Shown: in pieces, positions 1 to 6,680 of the stretch
Layout: every line of letters starts with the position of its first letter
How positions within the stretch are numbered: position 1 is the stretch's first letter
Assembly: GCA_964635875.1 (NCBI GenBank)
Contig: CAZWRK010000092.1
Span: 1-17,429 of the forward strand
Length of the DNA: 17,429 nt
Direction: 5' to 3'
Origin: CAZWRK01 sp964635875
Lineage (GTDB): Bacteria; Pseudomonadota; Gammaproteobacteria; Burkholderiales; Aquaspirillaceae
Program-made: the position numbers and the translations under genes
The notes under the pieces: model-generated
Database searches by the model: none
What the model was told of the DNA's origin: nothing
The model's input: only the letters and a program-made list of their open reading frames with translations

Positions 1-56
1 CCCATTTTTTCACACGTTTTTTTCAATAAACTAGAGTCTAATGATATGGGGTACTT
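1..56 (+). other. Leader upstream of small terminase, no gene
   Basis: This short AT-rich stretch precedes the first gene. It holds a run of T residues and, next to the start codon at 57, a G-rich TGGGGT segment (47-52) that could act as a weak Shine-Dalgarno site. CCCAT at 1-5 and ATGGG at 46-50 are complementary but 40 bases apart. I see no convincing -35/-10 pair, so a promoter cannot be called here. Confidence 0.4.
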
Positions 57-464
57 ATGCCAAGACCGAGAAAACCGAATAATTTAAAGATCCTTGATGG
101 TAGCAGATTCCCACTCAGAGATAACGTTGAGTTTCTGGAATTTCAAAAGTTTCCAGATGCTCCTGGTTGGCTAATTAATTCAGATGCCGTGGAGGAATAC
201 GAAAGGTTAGGAAAGATATTGTTTGGCGTAGGATTATTAACTGATGCCAACTATATTGTATTATGCCATCTGGCGAATCTTCACGCTAAAATGATGGAAA
301 TATGGCGAACAGGTGAATGTCCTACAGGACATATGATTGCACAATATCGAAATCTTGTTAATGATTTTGGATTGACTCCAGTAGCACAAACTAAAGTAAA
401 AGGTAACAAGGTCAAGAAGGAAGAAAACAAATTTGCTTCCATAAAGAGGGCTAATTGTGCGTGA
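57..464 (+). CDS. Terminase small subunit, P27 family
   Basis: This 135-residue protein is the likely DNA-recognition subunit of the packaging motor; it should bind the phage packaging site and hand DNA to the large terminase encoded next. The N-terminus MPRPRKPNNLKILDG is the typical opening of P27-type small terminases (basic, Pro-rich, then a KxLxG motif), followed by a helical region around residues 40-105 and a very basic C-terminal tail (KVKGNKVKKEENK near 114-126). Length and place directly before the large terminase fit the family. Start is ATG 57, behind a weak G-rich site. Its stop overlaps the GTG start of the large terminase by 8 bases. The cos or pac mode of packaging cannot be told from the sequence. 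Confidence 0.88.
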   Translation: MPRPRKPNNLKILDGSRFPLRDNVEFLEFQKFPDAPGWLINSDAVEEYERLGKILFGVGLLTDANYIVLCHLANLHAKMMEIWRTGECPTGHMIAQYRNLVNDFGLTPVAQTKVKGNKVKKEENKFASIKRANCA

Positions 465-2151
465 TTATATAGCAATAGCTAAGAAATACGCAAAAAATGC
501 ACTAGGTGATACAAAACGTGAGAAATATGGCAAATGGATTCAGTTAGCTGCCAAAAGGTTTATTGTTGATCTAGATAGGTCATCAGACAAATCATGCCCA
601 TTTATATTCAATAAAGATGAAGCAATACAAGCATGTGCATTCATTGAAAATATGCCTCACGTAGAAGGTAAGTGGGATTCATCAACGATAGTGCTGCATC
701 CAGCTCAAATATTCTTTATTGTTCAGCTATTTGGATTCAGAATGCGAGCTACAGGAGGAAGAAGATTCACTTCTGTATTGTATGCTACTGCAAGAAAATC
801 AGGTAAATCAACGTTGGCTGCTGCTATACTGCTTTATTGCCAATGTTGTGAAGATGAACCTGGTTCACAAATAGTATCAGCAGCAACAACATTTCCACAG
901 GCATCAATTATATTTAATGTTGCAAAGCGCATGGTTGAACGTGAGCATGATTTACGTGAGGCATTCGGTCTAACTACTTGGGCAAAAGCCATAAGCAGAT
1001 ATGAAACTGGATCTTCATTTAAGCCGATTCATGCCAAAGCATCAACACAAGATGGACTTAATCCATCTCATGTAGGCCTTGATGAGATTCATGCTCACAA
1101 AACAGCAGACCTATTGAACGTTTTAACATCTGCTGCTGGAGCAAGAGCTAATCCGTTATGGCTGTATACTACAACAGAGGGCTACTCTAATCCTGGGCCG
1201 TGGTCAGAGATACGAGCATTCTGCCAGAAGATGCTTGAAGGAGTTTTTGGTGATACTGCTGATCACTTTCTTGGTTTATTCTGGGCTGTTGATGATGATG
1301 ATAATGAATTTGATGAGTCTTGTTGGATAAAAGCTAATCCATTGATAGATACTAATCCTCATTTATTGGATGCCATCAGAAAAGAAGCAGTTGAAGCTAG
1401 GCAAATGCCTTCAAAATTAGCTGAGTTTCGTATCAAGCGATTAAACAGGCCAGCATCAGCTGCAGAAGGTTGGATTGATTTACCTAAATGGCAGCGTTGT
1501 GATGGTGAAGTAAATCTTGATTGGCTAGAGCAATATCCTTGTTATGGAGCTTTAGACCTTGCATCAACACGTGATATGACCGCTTTAAGGCTATTGTGGA
1601 AGGTTGAGGATCGTTTTTATACATGGGGTAAGAGATATGTACCATCTGATGCCATAATGCAGCGTACTGAGCGTGGTACTGTTCCATATTCGTCATGGGT
1701 TGAATCTGGTCTAGTTATACAGACAAGTGGAAACACTACAGATTATGAAATAATTAAGGATGATATTATTTCCTTGACAGAACGGTTTAAAATACAAAAT
1801 ATTGCGTTTGATCCGTGGAATGCTACTGATTTAATTAACAGACTTGCGGTGTTAGACATTCCTATGATAGAGTTTGTACAAGGAACAAAGTCTTTTCATC
1901 CAGCTATGCAAGAGTTAGAGCGAGCATACATTGATGGAAAGCTAAATCATGGTGGAGATCCGGTGCTAGGTTGGTGCGCTAGTAACTTGATTGCCAGAAG
2001 AGATCAGAACTTAAATCTTGCTCCAGACAAAAAACGTTCTGCAGACAAGATAGATGATATGGTTGCATTAATAATGGCGTTTGGATTATCGTTAAATGGA
2101 GCTGATGAAGAAGATATTAACGATTTTATTAGGAGTCCGATAATTATATGA
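457..2151 (+). CDS. Terminase large subunit, HK97 type
   Basis: This 564-residue protein is the ATPase and nuclease that pumps phage DNA into the prohead through the portal and cuts it to length. The ATPase half has a Walker A motif ARKSGKST (residues 112-119, Lys117), a Walker B motif VGLDE (206-210, Asp209, Glu210) followed by IHAH, and a coupling motif YTTTEG (237-242). The nuclease half has the expected acidic residues in an RNase H-like order: Asp367 in GALDLAS, Asp452 in IAFDPW and Asp533/Asp534 in KIDDM. Length is normal for the HK97-type Terminase_1 family. The start is GTG at 457, with AAAGAGGG (443-450) just upstream, overlapping the small terminase by 8 bases. The downstream portal starts within its stop codon (ATGA). 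Confidence 0.96.
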   Translation: MRDYIAIAKKYAKNALGDTKREKYGKWIQLAAKRFIVDLDRSSDKSCPFIFNKDEAIQACAFIENMPHVEGKWDSSTIVLHPAQIFFIVQLFGFRMRATGGRRFTSVLYATARKSGKSTLAAAILLYCQCCEDEPGSQIVSAATTFPQASIIFNVAKRMVEREHDLREAFGLTTWAKAISRYETGSSFKPIHAKASTQDGLNPSHVGLDEIHAHKTADLLNVLTSAAGARANPLWLYTTTEGYSNPGPWSEIRAFCQKMLEGVFGDTADHFLGLFWAVDDDDNEFDESCWIKANPLIDTNPHLLDAIRKEAVEARQMPSKLAEFRIKRLNRPASAAEGWIDLPKWQRCDGEVNLDWLEQYPCYGALDLASTRDMTALRLLWKVEDRFYTWGKRYVPSDAIMQRTERGTVPYSSWVESGLVIQTSGNTTDYEIIKDDIISLTERFKIQNIAFDPWNATDLINRLAVLDIPMIEFVQGTKSFHPAMQELERAYIDGKLNHGGDPVLGWCASNLIARRDQNLNLAPDKKRSADKIDDMVALIMAFGLSLNGADEEDINDFIRSPIII

Positions 2152-3362
2152 AAACTAAAACTTCTAAAATTAAAGCAGCCCTTCTTGATTGGCTAGGTAT
2201 TCCAATAAGTTTGACTAATGAGCAGTTCTGGTCAAGTGTATCACTTACCGAGGCTGGTCAAGCTATTAATGATGCTACTATCCTTAAATTATCATCTGTT
2301 TGGGCATGCGCTCGGATTATATCTGAAACCATTTCAACGTTGCCACTTCACGTATACGAAAAAACACCAGATGGACGCATTCAAAACGATTCAACAGAAG
2401 TTGCTAGTTTACTAAAGCAGCCTAATTCAACTTCGACTTCTGCCGTATTCTGGGAAGCTATGCTTGCTTCTATGCTGCTGCGTGGTAATGGATTGGCAGA
2501 AAAGAAATATATTGGAAACAGAATAACAAGTTTAGAATTCTTATCGCCAGCAAGAACCATAATAACACGTGATACTGCTGGGAACAGGATATATTCTTAT
2601 GTTGAAAAAGATTCTACACAACGGATCATACCTGAAAACAAGATATTCCGCATCCCTGGATTCACTATTGATGGAGATTGGGGACTGTCTGTTGTTGAGT
2701 ATGGTTCTTCTGTATTTGGTGCTGCATTAGCTGCTGGAAATGCTGCCAATACTACTTTTGAAAATGGATTACATCCAACAGTAGCTTTTAAACTTGATAG
2801 GGTATTAACTACATCACAGCGTGAAGAGTTTAGAACATCACTTCTTGCATTATCTGGTGCATTGAATGCTGGTAAAGCTCCACTTCTTGAAGCTGGTATG
2901 GATGTTACAACGATCGGCATCAATCCTAATGACGCACAACTTCTTGAATCACGTAATTTTAGCGTTGAGGAGATATGCCGTTGGTTTAGAGTTCCGCCCC
3001 ATATGGTAGGACATACAAGCAATTCAACATCATGGGGAAGTGGAATCGAGCAACAAATGATCGGATTCTTGACATTTACGTTAAGGCCGTGGCTTACCAG
3101 AATTGAACAGGCAATATCTAAAGAGTTAATGAATCCAACTGACAGACTTAGATACTATGCTGAGTTTTCGATCGAGGGACTTCTGAGAGCCGATAGCACA
3201 GCCAGAGGAAACTATCTATCACAGATGGTTAATAATGGTATTATGACAAGGGACGAAGCACGTGAGAAGGAGAATCTTAAGCCAATGGGCGGAAATTCTG
3301 CTGTTCTTATGACGCAAACTGCAATGTCCCCTATTGATCTGCTAGGAGTTCAAAATGGATAA
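2148..3362 (+). CDS. Portal protein, HK97 family
   Basis: The portal is the dodecameric ring at the capsid vertex through which DNA enters and leaves, and to which the terminase and the connector bind. The 404-residue protein has the family's early segment LKLSSVWACARIISETIS (about residues 47-64), followed by TLPLHVY, and the later conserved block FRVPPHMVG with TSWGSGIEQQ (about 280-303), typical of the HK97-type Phage_portal family. Length is close to the usual 400-425. Translation is probably coupled to the large terminase, since the ATG at 2148 overlaps its TGA (ATGA). The protease start lies 8 bases inside its 3' end. Confidence 0.95.
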   Translation: MKTKTSKIKAALLDWLGIPISLTNEQFWSSVSLTEAGQAINDATILKLSSVWACARIISETISTLPLHVYEKTPDGRIQNDSTEVASLLKQPNSTSTSAVFWEAMLASMLLRGNGLAEKKYIGNRITSLEFLSPARTIITRDTAGNRIYSYVEKDSTQRIIPENKIFRIPGFTIDGDWGLSVVEYGSSVFGAALAAGNAANTTFENGLHPTVAFKLDRVLTTSQREEFRTSLLALSGALNAGKAPLLEAGMDVTTIGINPNDAQLLESRNFSVEEICRWFRVPPHMVGHTSNSTSWGSGIEQQMIGFLTFTLRPWLTRIEQAISKELMNPTDRLRYYAEFSIEGLLRADSTARGNYLSQMVNNGIMTRDEAREKENLKPMGGNSAVLMTQTAMSPIDLLGVQNG

Positions 3363-4167
3363 GCCGAAAAATTTAACTTATGATGTTCCGTTATCAGCCA
3401 TAACTAGATGGCAGCCAGCAATTAAATCTGCTGTTCAAGATGGTTCATACATTGAAATTCTTGACATAATTGGAGAAGATTGGTCTGGCAATGGAATTAC
3501 TGCCAAAAGAGTTTCTGATCAGCTTAGACAAATCGGGAATAGTGACGTAACGGTATATATCAATAGTCCTGGCGGTGATATGTTTGAGGGATTGGCAATT
3601 TACAATCTGTTGAAACAGCATCAAGGACAAGTTACTGTAAAGATTTTGGGATTGGCTGCAAGTGCTGCTTCATTAATTGCAATGGCTGGTGATGAAATTC
3701 AAATTGCTAAAGCTGGATTCTTGATGATTCACAATGCATGGACTGTTGCTGCTGGAAATAGGAACGATTTTCTAGATTTAGCTGCATACTTAGAGCCATT
3801 CGACAAAACTATGTCGGAATTGTACGCTGACAAAACTGGTATTGAATCAAGCAAATTAGCTGATATGATGGATGCAGAAACTTGGATTACTGGATCTGAT
3901 GCCATTGATATGAATTTTGCAGATATGTTGCTTAATAGCGATGTAATAGAAGATAAATCAAATCAAAATGCTGCTGCCAAGATTGACATTGCATTGGCTA
4001 AAGCTGGTGTTACTAGAAGTGAAAGACGAAAGCTGTTAAAAGACTATAAAGAAGGTACGCAGAACGCTGCCGAAGTCACGCATGACGCTGACATTAGTCT
4101 TGGAGAGTTCAAAAGTCTATCTATATCAACTCAAGAGGCATTACAATTCAAAGGAGAAAAGAAATGA
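3355..4167 (+). CDS. Prohead maturation protease, ClpP-like (S14 family)
   Basis: This 270-residue protein should cleave the scaffold (delta) domain from the capsid protein inside the prohead, then itself. It shows the ClpP fold signatures: YINSPGGDMFEGLAIYN (68-84, oxyanion-hole glycines), GLAASAASLIA with nucleophile Ser103 (99-109), MIHNAW with His126, and MDAETWITG with the likely third catalytic residue Asp173. The protease domain ends near residue 200; the last 70 residues (basic helix, then an acidic Ser-rich stretch) are probably a capsid-targeting or self-cleaved tail. ATG 3355 has AGGAG at 3344-3348 and overlaps the portal gene by 8 bases. Its stop overlaps the capsid start (ATGA). 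It lies between portal and capsid genes, as in HK97-like modules. Confidence 0.95.
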   Translation: MDKPKNLTYDVPLSAITRWQPAIKSAVQDGSYIEILDIIGEDWSGNGITAKRVSDQLRQIGNSDVTVYINSPGGDMFEGLAIYNLLKQHQGQVTVKILGLAASAASLIAMAGDEIQIAKAGFLMIHNAWTVAAGNRNDFLDLAAYLEPFDKTMSELYADKTGIESSKLADMMDAETWITGSDAIDMNFADMLLNSDVIEDKSNQNAAAKIDIALAKAGVTRSERRKLLKDYKEGTQNAAEVTHDADISLGEFKSLSISTQEALQFKGEKK

Positions 4168-5339
4168 GCATTGAAATCGAAATCAAAGAAGTAAAATCAG
4201 AACTTGGCAAAGTTAATGATCAAATTAAAACTTTTGCCGAGCAAGCCGAGAAGGAAATTAAAACTCATGCTAAAATGTCGGAAGATACCAAAGCATCAGT
4301 TGACAAACTTCTCATTTCTCAGGGTGAACTGCAAGCACGTTTGCAATCTGCTGAGCAAATCATCAATAAGTTTGAGCAAGGTGCAGCAAGCAAAGCAGCT
4401 CCACAGTCACTTGGCCAGTACGTTGCACAACACGATAGCGTTAAGGCATTCGCTGGGCGTGGCTCGGTAACTGTTCCTATTTCCGCTGCCGTAACTTCTG
4501 GTGACATTGTTGCTCCTAATCGTGTAGGCGGTATCGTGATGCCTGGTCAACGTCAAGTATTTGTTCGTGACCTTCTCGCACAAGGTATGACCACTTCAAA
4601 CAGCGTTGAGTTTGTTCGTGAACTGAGCTTCACTAATAGTGCTGCTCCTGTTTCGGAGAATCCTTCTTCTGCAAAGCCTAACTCTGCAATGACTTTTGAG
4701 CTGGACTCTGTACCAGTTGCAACGATTGCACATTATATTAAGGCTTCTAAGCAAGTTCTTTCCGATGCAGCAATGCTTCAATCCTACATTGACGGCCGTC
4801 TTCGTTATGGCCTGAAAATTAAGGAAGAGGCACAAATCCTGAACGGTTCTGGAGTTGGCCTGAATATTAGTGGCCTTGTTACTGAGGCAACTGCATATTC
4901 GAATCCTGGCGTTACCGTTGCAGCTGAAACTGCAATTGACCGCCTCCGTTTGGCAATCCTTCAGGTTGCTCTTGCAGAGTATGATGCTGATGGTATCATT
5001 CTTTCACCGATTGATTGGGCTGCCATTGAGCTTACCAAAACCACTCTTAATGCTTATGTGTTTGCAAGTCCGACTATGGCTGGCGTTCCTACTTTGTGGG
5101 GTAAGCCAGTTGTTGCAACTCAAGCAATGGGTGCTGGTGACTTCTTGGTTGGTGCATTCAGTCAAGCTGCTCAGATCTGGGATCGTGAAGATGCTAACGT
5201 TACCATTTCCAACAGCAACGAAGATGACTTTATCAAGAACATGGTTACTATTCTCTGCGAAGAGCGTGTTGGCCTGACTGTTTACCGTCCAGATGCTCTT
5301 GTATCTGGAGATTTTGATGGTCTGCCAGCTTCCGAGTAA
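4164..5339 (+). CDS. Major capsid protein, HK97 gp5-like
   Basis: This 391-residue protein forms the icosahedral shell. Residues about 1-75 are a charged, helical, coiled-coil delta domain that acts as built-in scaffold and is probably removed by the protease near residues 100-110. The mature part follows HK97 gp5 closely: VFVRDLLAQGMTTSN (132-146), FVRELSFTN (150-158), TIAHYIKASKQVL (187-199), MLQSYIDGRL (204-213), EEAQILNGSG (221-230) and KNMVTILCEER (358-368). Lys171 in the E-loop (AKPNS), Asn359 and Glu366 match the HK97 cross-linking Lys169, Asn356 and catalytic Glu363. Codon use differs from the neighbours: all 13 arginines are CGT or CGC. The start overlaps the protease stop (ATGA). 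A hairpin follows the stop codon. Confidence 0.96.
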   Translation: MSIEIEIKEVKSELGKVNDQIKTFAEQAEKEIKTHAKMSEDTKASVDKLLISQGELQARLQSAEQIINKFEQGAASKAAPQSLGQYVAQHDSVKAFAGRGSVTVPISAAVTSGDIVAPNRVGGIVMPGQRQVFVRDLLAQGMTTSNSVEFVRELSFTNSAAPVSENPSSAKPNSAMTFELDSVPVATIAHYIKASKQVLSDAAMLQSYIDGRLRYGLKIKEEAQILNGSGVGLNISGLVTEATAYSNPGVTVAAETAIDRLRLAILQVALAEYDADGIILSPIDWAAIELTKTTLNAYVFASPTMAGVPTLWGKPVVATQAMGAGDFLVGAFSQAAQIWDREDANVTISNSNEDDFIKNMVTILCEERVGLTVYRPDALVSGDFDGLPASE

Positions 5340-5349
5340 CTTTTAGAAC

Positions 5350-5373
5350 GTGGGGAGGGTAAAACCTCCCCAC
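5350..5373 (+). terminator. GC-rich hairpin after capsid gene (possible terminator or mRNA stabiliser)
   Basis: A perfect 9-bp stem GTGGGGAGG / CCTCCCCAC with the 6-base loop GTAAAA begins 10 bases after the capsid stop codon. It is not followed by a T-run on either strand, so it is not a classical intrinsic terminator. Its place suggests protection of the capsid mRNA 3' end, partial termination, or a processing site that lowers expression of downstream genes. The hairpin is certain in sequence; its role is inferred. Confidence 0.55.
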
Positions 5374-5380
5374 AACTAAT

Positions 5381-5388
5381 AGAGGTGA
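5381..5388 (+). promoter_or_regulatory. Ribosome binding site of the small post-capsid gene
   Basis: AGAGGTGA lies 4-10 bases before the ATG at 5392 and just after the hairpin, so this gene has its own good translation start rather than coupling to the capsid gene. Confidence 0.6.
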
Positions 5389-5391
5389 CAA

Positions 5392-5631
5392 ATGTTTATT
5401 GCAGTTAAGCCATTCTTTCATAATAAGCAATATGTTGCAGGTGATGTTGTTAAGGCAATGGGAATGCAAGCTAATAAGTTGCTTATGAAGGGATTAGTTG
5501 TTGAGGTTGAAACCGAAAACCCCATAATTCCACTTGCAGAACCACAGTCTGCATTGCAAGTGGGCCAAGCCTCACAGCAGACGATTGCAACAAAGTCAAA
5601 GCGTGGAAGGAAGAAAAAGGTTGTAGCGTAA
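5392..5631 (+). CDS. Small post-capsid protein of unknown function, basic C-terminal tail
   Basis: This 79-residue protein is not assigned to a function. Residues 1-40 form a small compact unit (FIAVKPFFHNKQYVAGDVV, then a helix and GLVVEVE) resembling the short 'G-x-V' domain proteins often found right after phage capsid genes. Residues 41-79 look disordered (Pro, Gln, Ala rich) and end in the very basic KSKRGRKKKVVA, which could contact DNA or RNA. It has a strong Shine-Dalgarno site. Its second half is overlapped in the -1 frame by sequence that codes for the conserved N-terminus of the next protein, so about 90 bases appear to code in two frames. It may also supply the start for that next gene by ribosomal frameshifting. 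Confidence 0.7.
   Translation: MFIAVKPFFHNKQYVAGDVVKAMGMQANKLLMKGLVVEVETENPIIPLAEPQSALQVGQASQQTIATKSKRGRKKKVVA
5517..5523 (+). promoter_or_regulatory. Candidate -1 frameshift heptamer A_AAC_CCC
   Basis: In the frame of the small post-capsid gene this reads A AAC CCC, which fits the X_XXY_YYZ pattern, although Y=C is an unusual and probably weak choice. A -1 slip here would join the first 44 residues of the small protein to the open frame starting at 5523 and yield a 230-residue fusion with the DUF115-like protein. It lies in the narrow zone (5511 to about 5540) between the last stop in the recipient frame (TGA 5508-5510) and the first conserved residues. The alternative is a homopolymer sequencing error in AAAACCCC. 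Confidence 0.3.
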
Positions 5632-6083
5632 TTGTAGTTAATACCAGTTTCAGAATTGCTCCTTTTGCCGATATTCTATATGCTATGGACATTGCATGGT
5701 GGAATCAATACGGAGATGAAGCAAGAAGAGATTTTAAAGGTAAAATGGTTTCACCATTAAGAAACGTGCAAGGTGTTAGATATTTAAAATTTCCATATTT
5801 TCAAAATAGCGGTGCTGGTGCTATAAGTTTAGCGAACCACTTAGGTGCAAAAAACATTATATTACTTGGATATGATGGACAAAAAACAAACGGTAAAGCA
5901 CATTGGCATGCAGATCATCCTAGAGGAATGGGAAACGCAGGGCCAGTTGATAAATGGGTTAAGCAGTTTAGGCGTGTAGAACGTGAAGTAAAAAGCAATA
6001 TAATAAATTGCAGTAGAGAAACAGCACTAGAATTTAAACGTTTGGATCTTGACGAGGTAATTCATGGACTTAGAAACAGTTAA
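5541..6083 (+). CDS. DUF115/MptE-like (sialyltransferase-fold-like) protein, start not canonical
   Basis: The first ATG in this frame is at 5685, which gives 132 residues, but conserved sequence extends upstream in the same frame to 5541: TTVCIASGPSLTADD, then CSVIVVNTSFRIAPFADILYAMD. This restores the Rossmann-type first strand with a SGPS loop and gives about 180 residues. Later landmarks are FQNSGAGAISLANHLG, AKNIILLGYDGQ, KAHWHADHP and a VINCS-like INCSRETAL end. Such phage proteins belong, as far as I recognise, to the DUF115 group, whose (G/S)GPSL loop resembles GT42 sialyltransferases. No ATG, GTG or TTG exists in frame between the stop at 5508-5510 and 5685; only ATT 5553. Start by -1 frameshift from the upstream gene, a rare start codon or a sequencing error are all possible. 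The function in the virion is unknown. Confidence 0.65.
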   Translation, partial: TTVCIASGPSLTADDCNKVKAWKEEKGCSVIVVNTSFRIAPFADILYAMDIAWWNQYGDEARRDFKGKMVSPLRNVQGVRYLKFPYFQNSGAGAISLANHLGAKNIILLGYDGQKTNGKAHWHADHPRGMGNAGPVDKWVKQFRRVEREVKSNIINCSRETALEFKRLDLDEVIHGLRNS

Positions 6084-6330
6084 AGAATATCTTAATGTTA
6101 TTCATAGTGCTGATGATTCAAAACTTGAATTAATATTAGAAGCTGCTGAAGATGAGGCACTACTATTCTGCAATTTAGAGCAGTTTCCGAGTGAGATACC
6201 TGCGTCAATGGAGATGGGAATACTGTTGCTTGTTCAAGCATCTTATCAAGCAGCACCAAATGAAATTGACATTTTGCGTAAGGCTGCCGAGGTTAAGTTA
6301 ATGCCTCATAGGGTTGAAATAGGATGCTAG
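6064..6330 (+). CDS. Head-tail connector protein, HK97 gp6-like
   Basis: This 88-residue protein is the probable connector ring that sits under the portal and takes part in closing the head after packaging. It begins with MDLETVKEYLNVIHSADDSKLELILEAAEDEALLFCN, the usual helix-acidic-helix opening of the gp6/QLRG-type connector family, followed by a segment MEMGILLLVQASYQA that forms the long second helix, and ends with an AAEVKLMPHR motif. Length fits the family (about 90-110). The Shine-Dalgarno site GAGGTAA (6054-6060) precedes ATG 6064, which lies 20 bases inside the upstream gene. Its TAG stop overlaps the start of the adaptor gene. Confidence 0.82.
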   Translation: MDLETVKEYLNVIHSADDSKLELILEAAEDEALLFCNLEQFPSEIPASMEMGILLLVQASYQAAPNEIDILRKAAEVKLMPHRVEIGC

Positions 6331-6680
6331 CGTACCGATTACGTCATAGAGTTGCTATTCAAGAGCTTGTATCTATACAAGATTCTGAAAGTGGAGAGAT
6401 CTATAATACGTGGGAAAACGTATTTTTAGACTCAGAAACAGAACTTGATAGCGTAGCTGCTGAATGCCTCACAGGTCAAGGGCGTGAGCTGCGTAATTCT
6501 GGTACAACAGAAGAAGAAAATACATTAAGAGTGAACATTAGATGGTTTCCTAATTTAACTGTAAAAAATAGGATAGTTTGGGAAGGTAAGCCATATAATA
6601 TAACGTCAATTGAAACAGACATTACCAATAGAAATGAATATAGGCTTATTTGTGTCGGAGGGCTGACAGATGGCAGATAA
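6324..6680 (+). CDS. Head-tail adaptor (head closure) protein, SPP1 gp16 / HK97 gp7-like
   Basis: This 118-residue protein probably plugs or closes the head below the connector and makes the surface for the tail. It has the Phage_H_T_join pattern: an early LRHRVAIQEL strand (6-15), a central segment with TWENVF, then ECLTGQGRELRNSGTTEEENTLRV with the flexible loop, and the late WEGKPYNITSIE strand pair (87-98). Length is normal. The ATG at 6324 overlaps the connector stop, so translation is probably coupled. Its 3' end overlaps the next gene by 11 bases. Confidence 0.85.
   Translation: MLAYRLRHRVAIQELVSIQDSESGEIYNTWENVFLDSETELDSVAAECLTGQGRELRNSGTTEEENTLRVNIRWFPNLTVKNRIVWEGKPYNITSIETDITNRNEYRLICVGGLTDGR

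Noticed and set aside
1..56. Possible sigma-70 promoter (TCTAAT at 37-42)
   Set aside because: No -35 box at the correct distance; AT-rich DNA gives such hexamers by chance.
2597..3022. 141-codon minus-strand open frame within the portal gene
   Set aside because: It is antisense to a clear portal protein, has no domain features or ribosome binding site, and its composition mirrors the coding strand.
4870..5277. 135-codon + strand frame within the capsid gene
   Set aside because: Leucine-rich product of the shifted capsid codons, without a ribosome binding site; it comes from the CTT/CTG-rich codon pattern.
5611..5619. Second slippery stretch AAGAAAAAG near the end of the small post-capsid gene
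   Set aside because: A -1 slip here would lead into the DUF115-like frame but after the SGPS loop, losing the conserved first strand, so it does not explain the hidden N-terminus.
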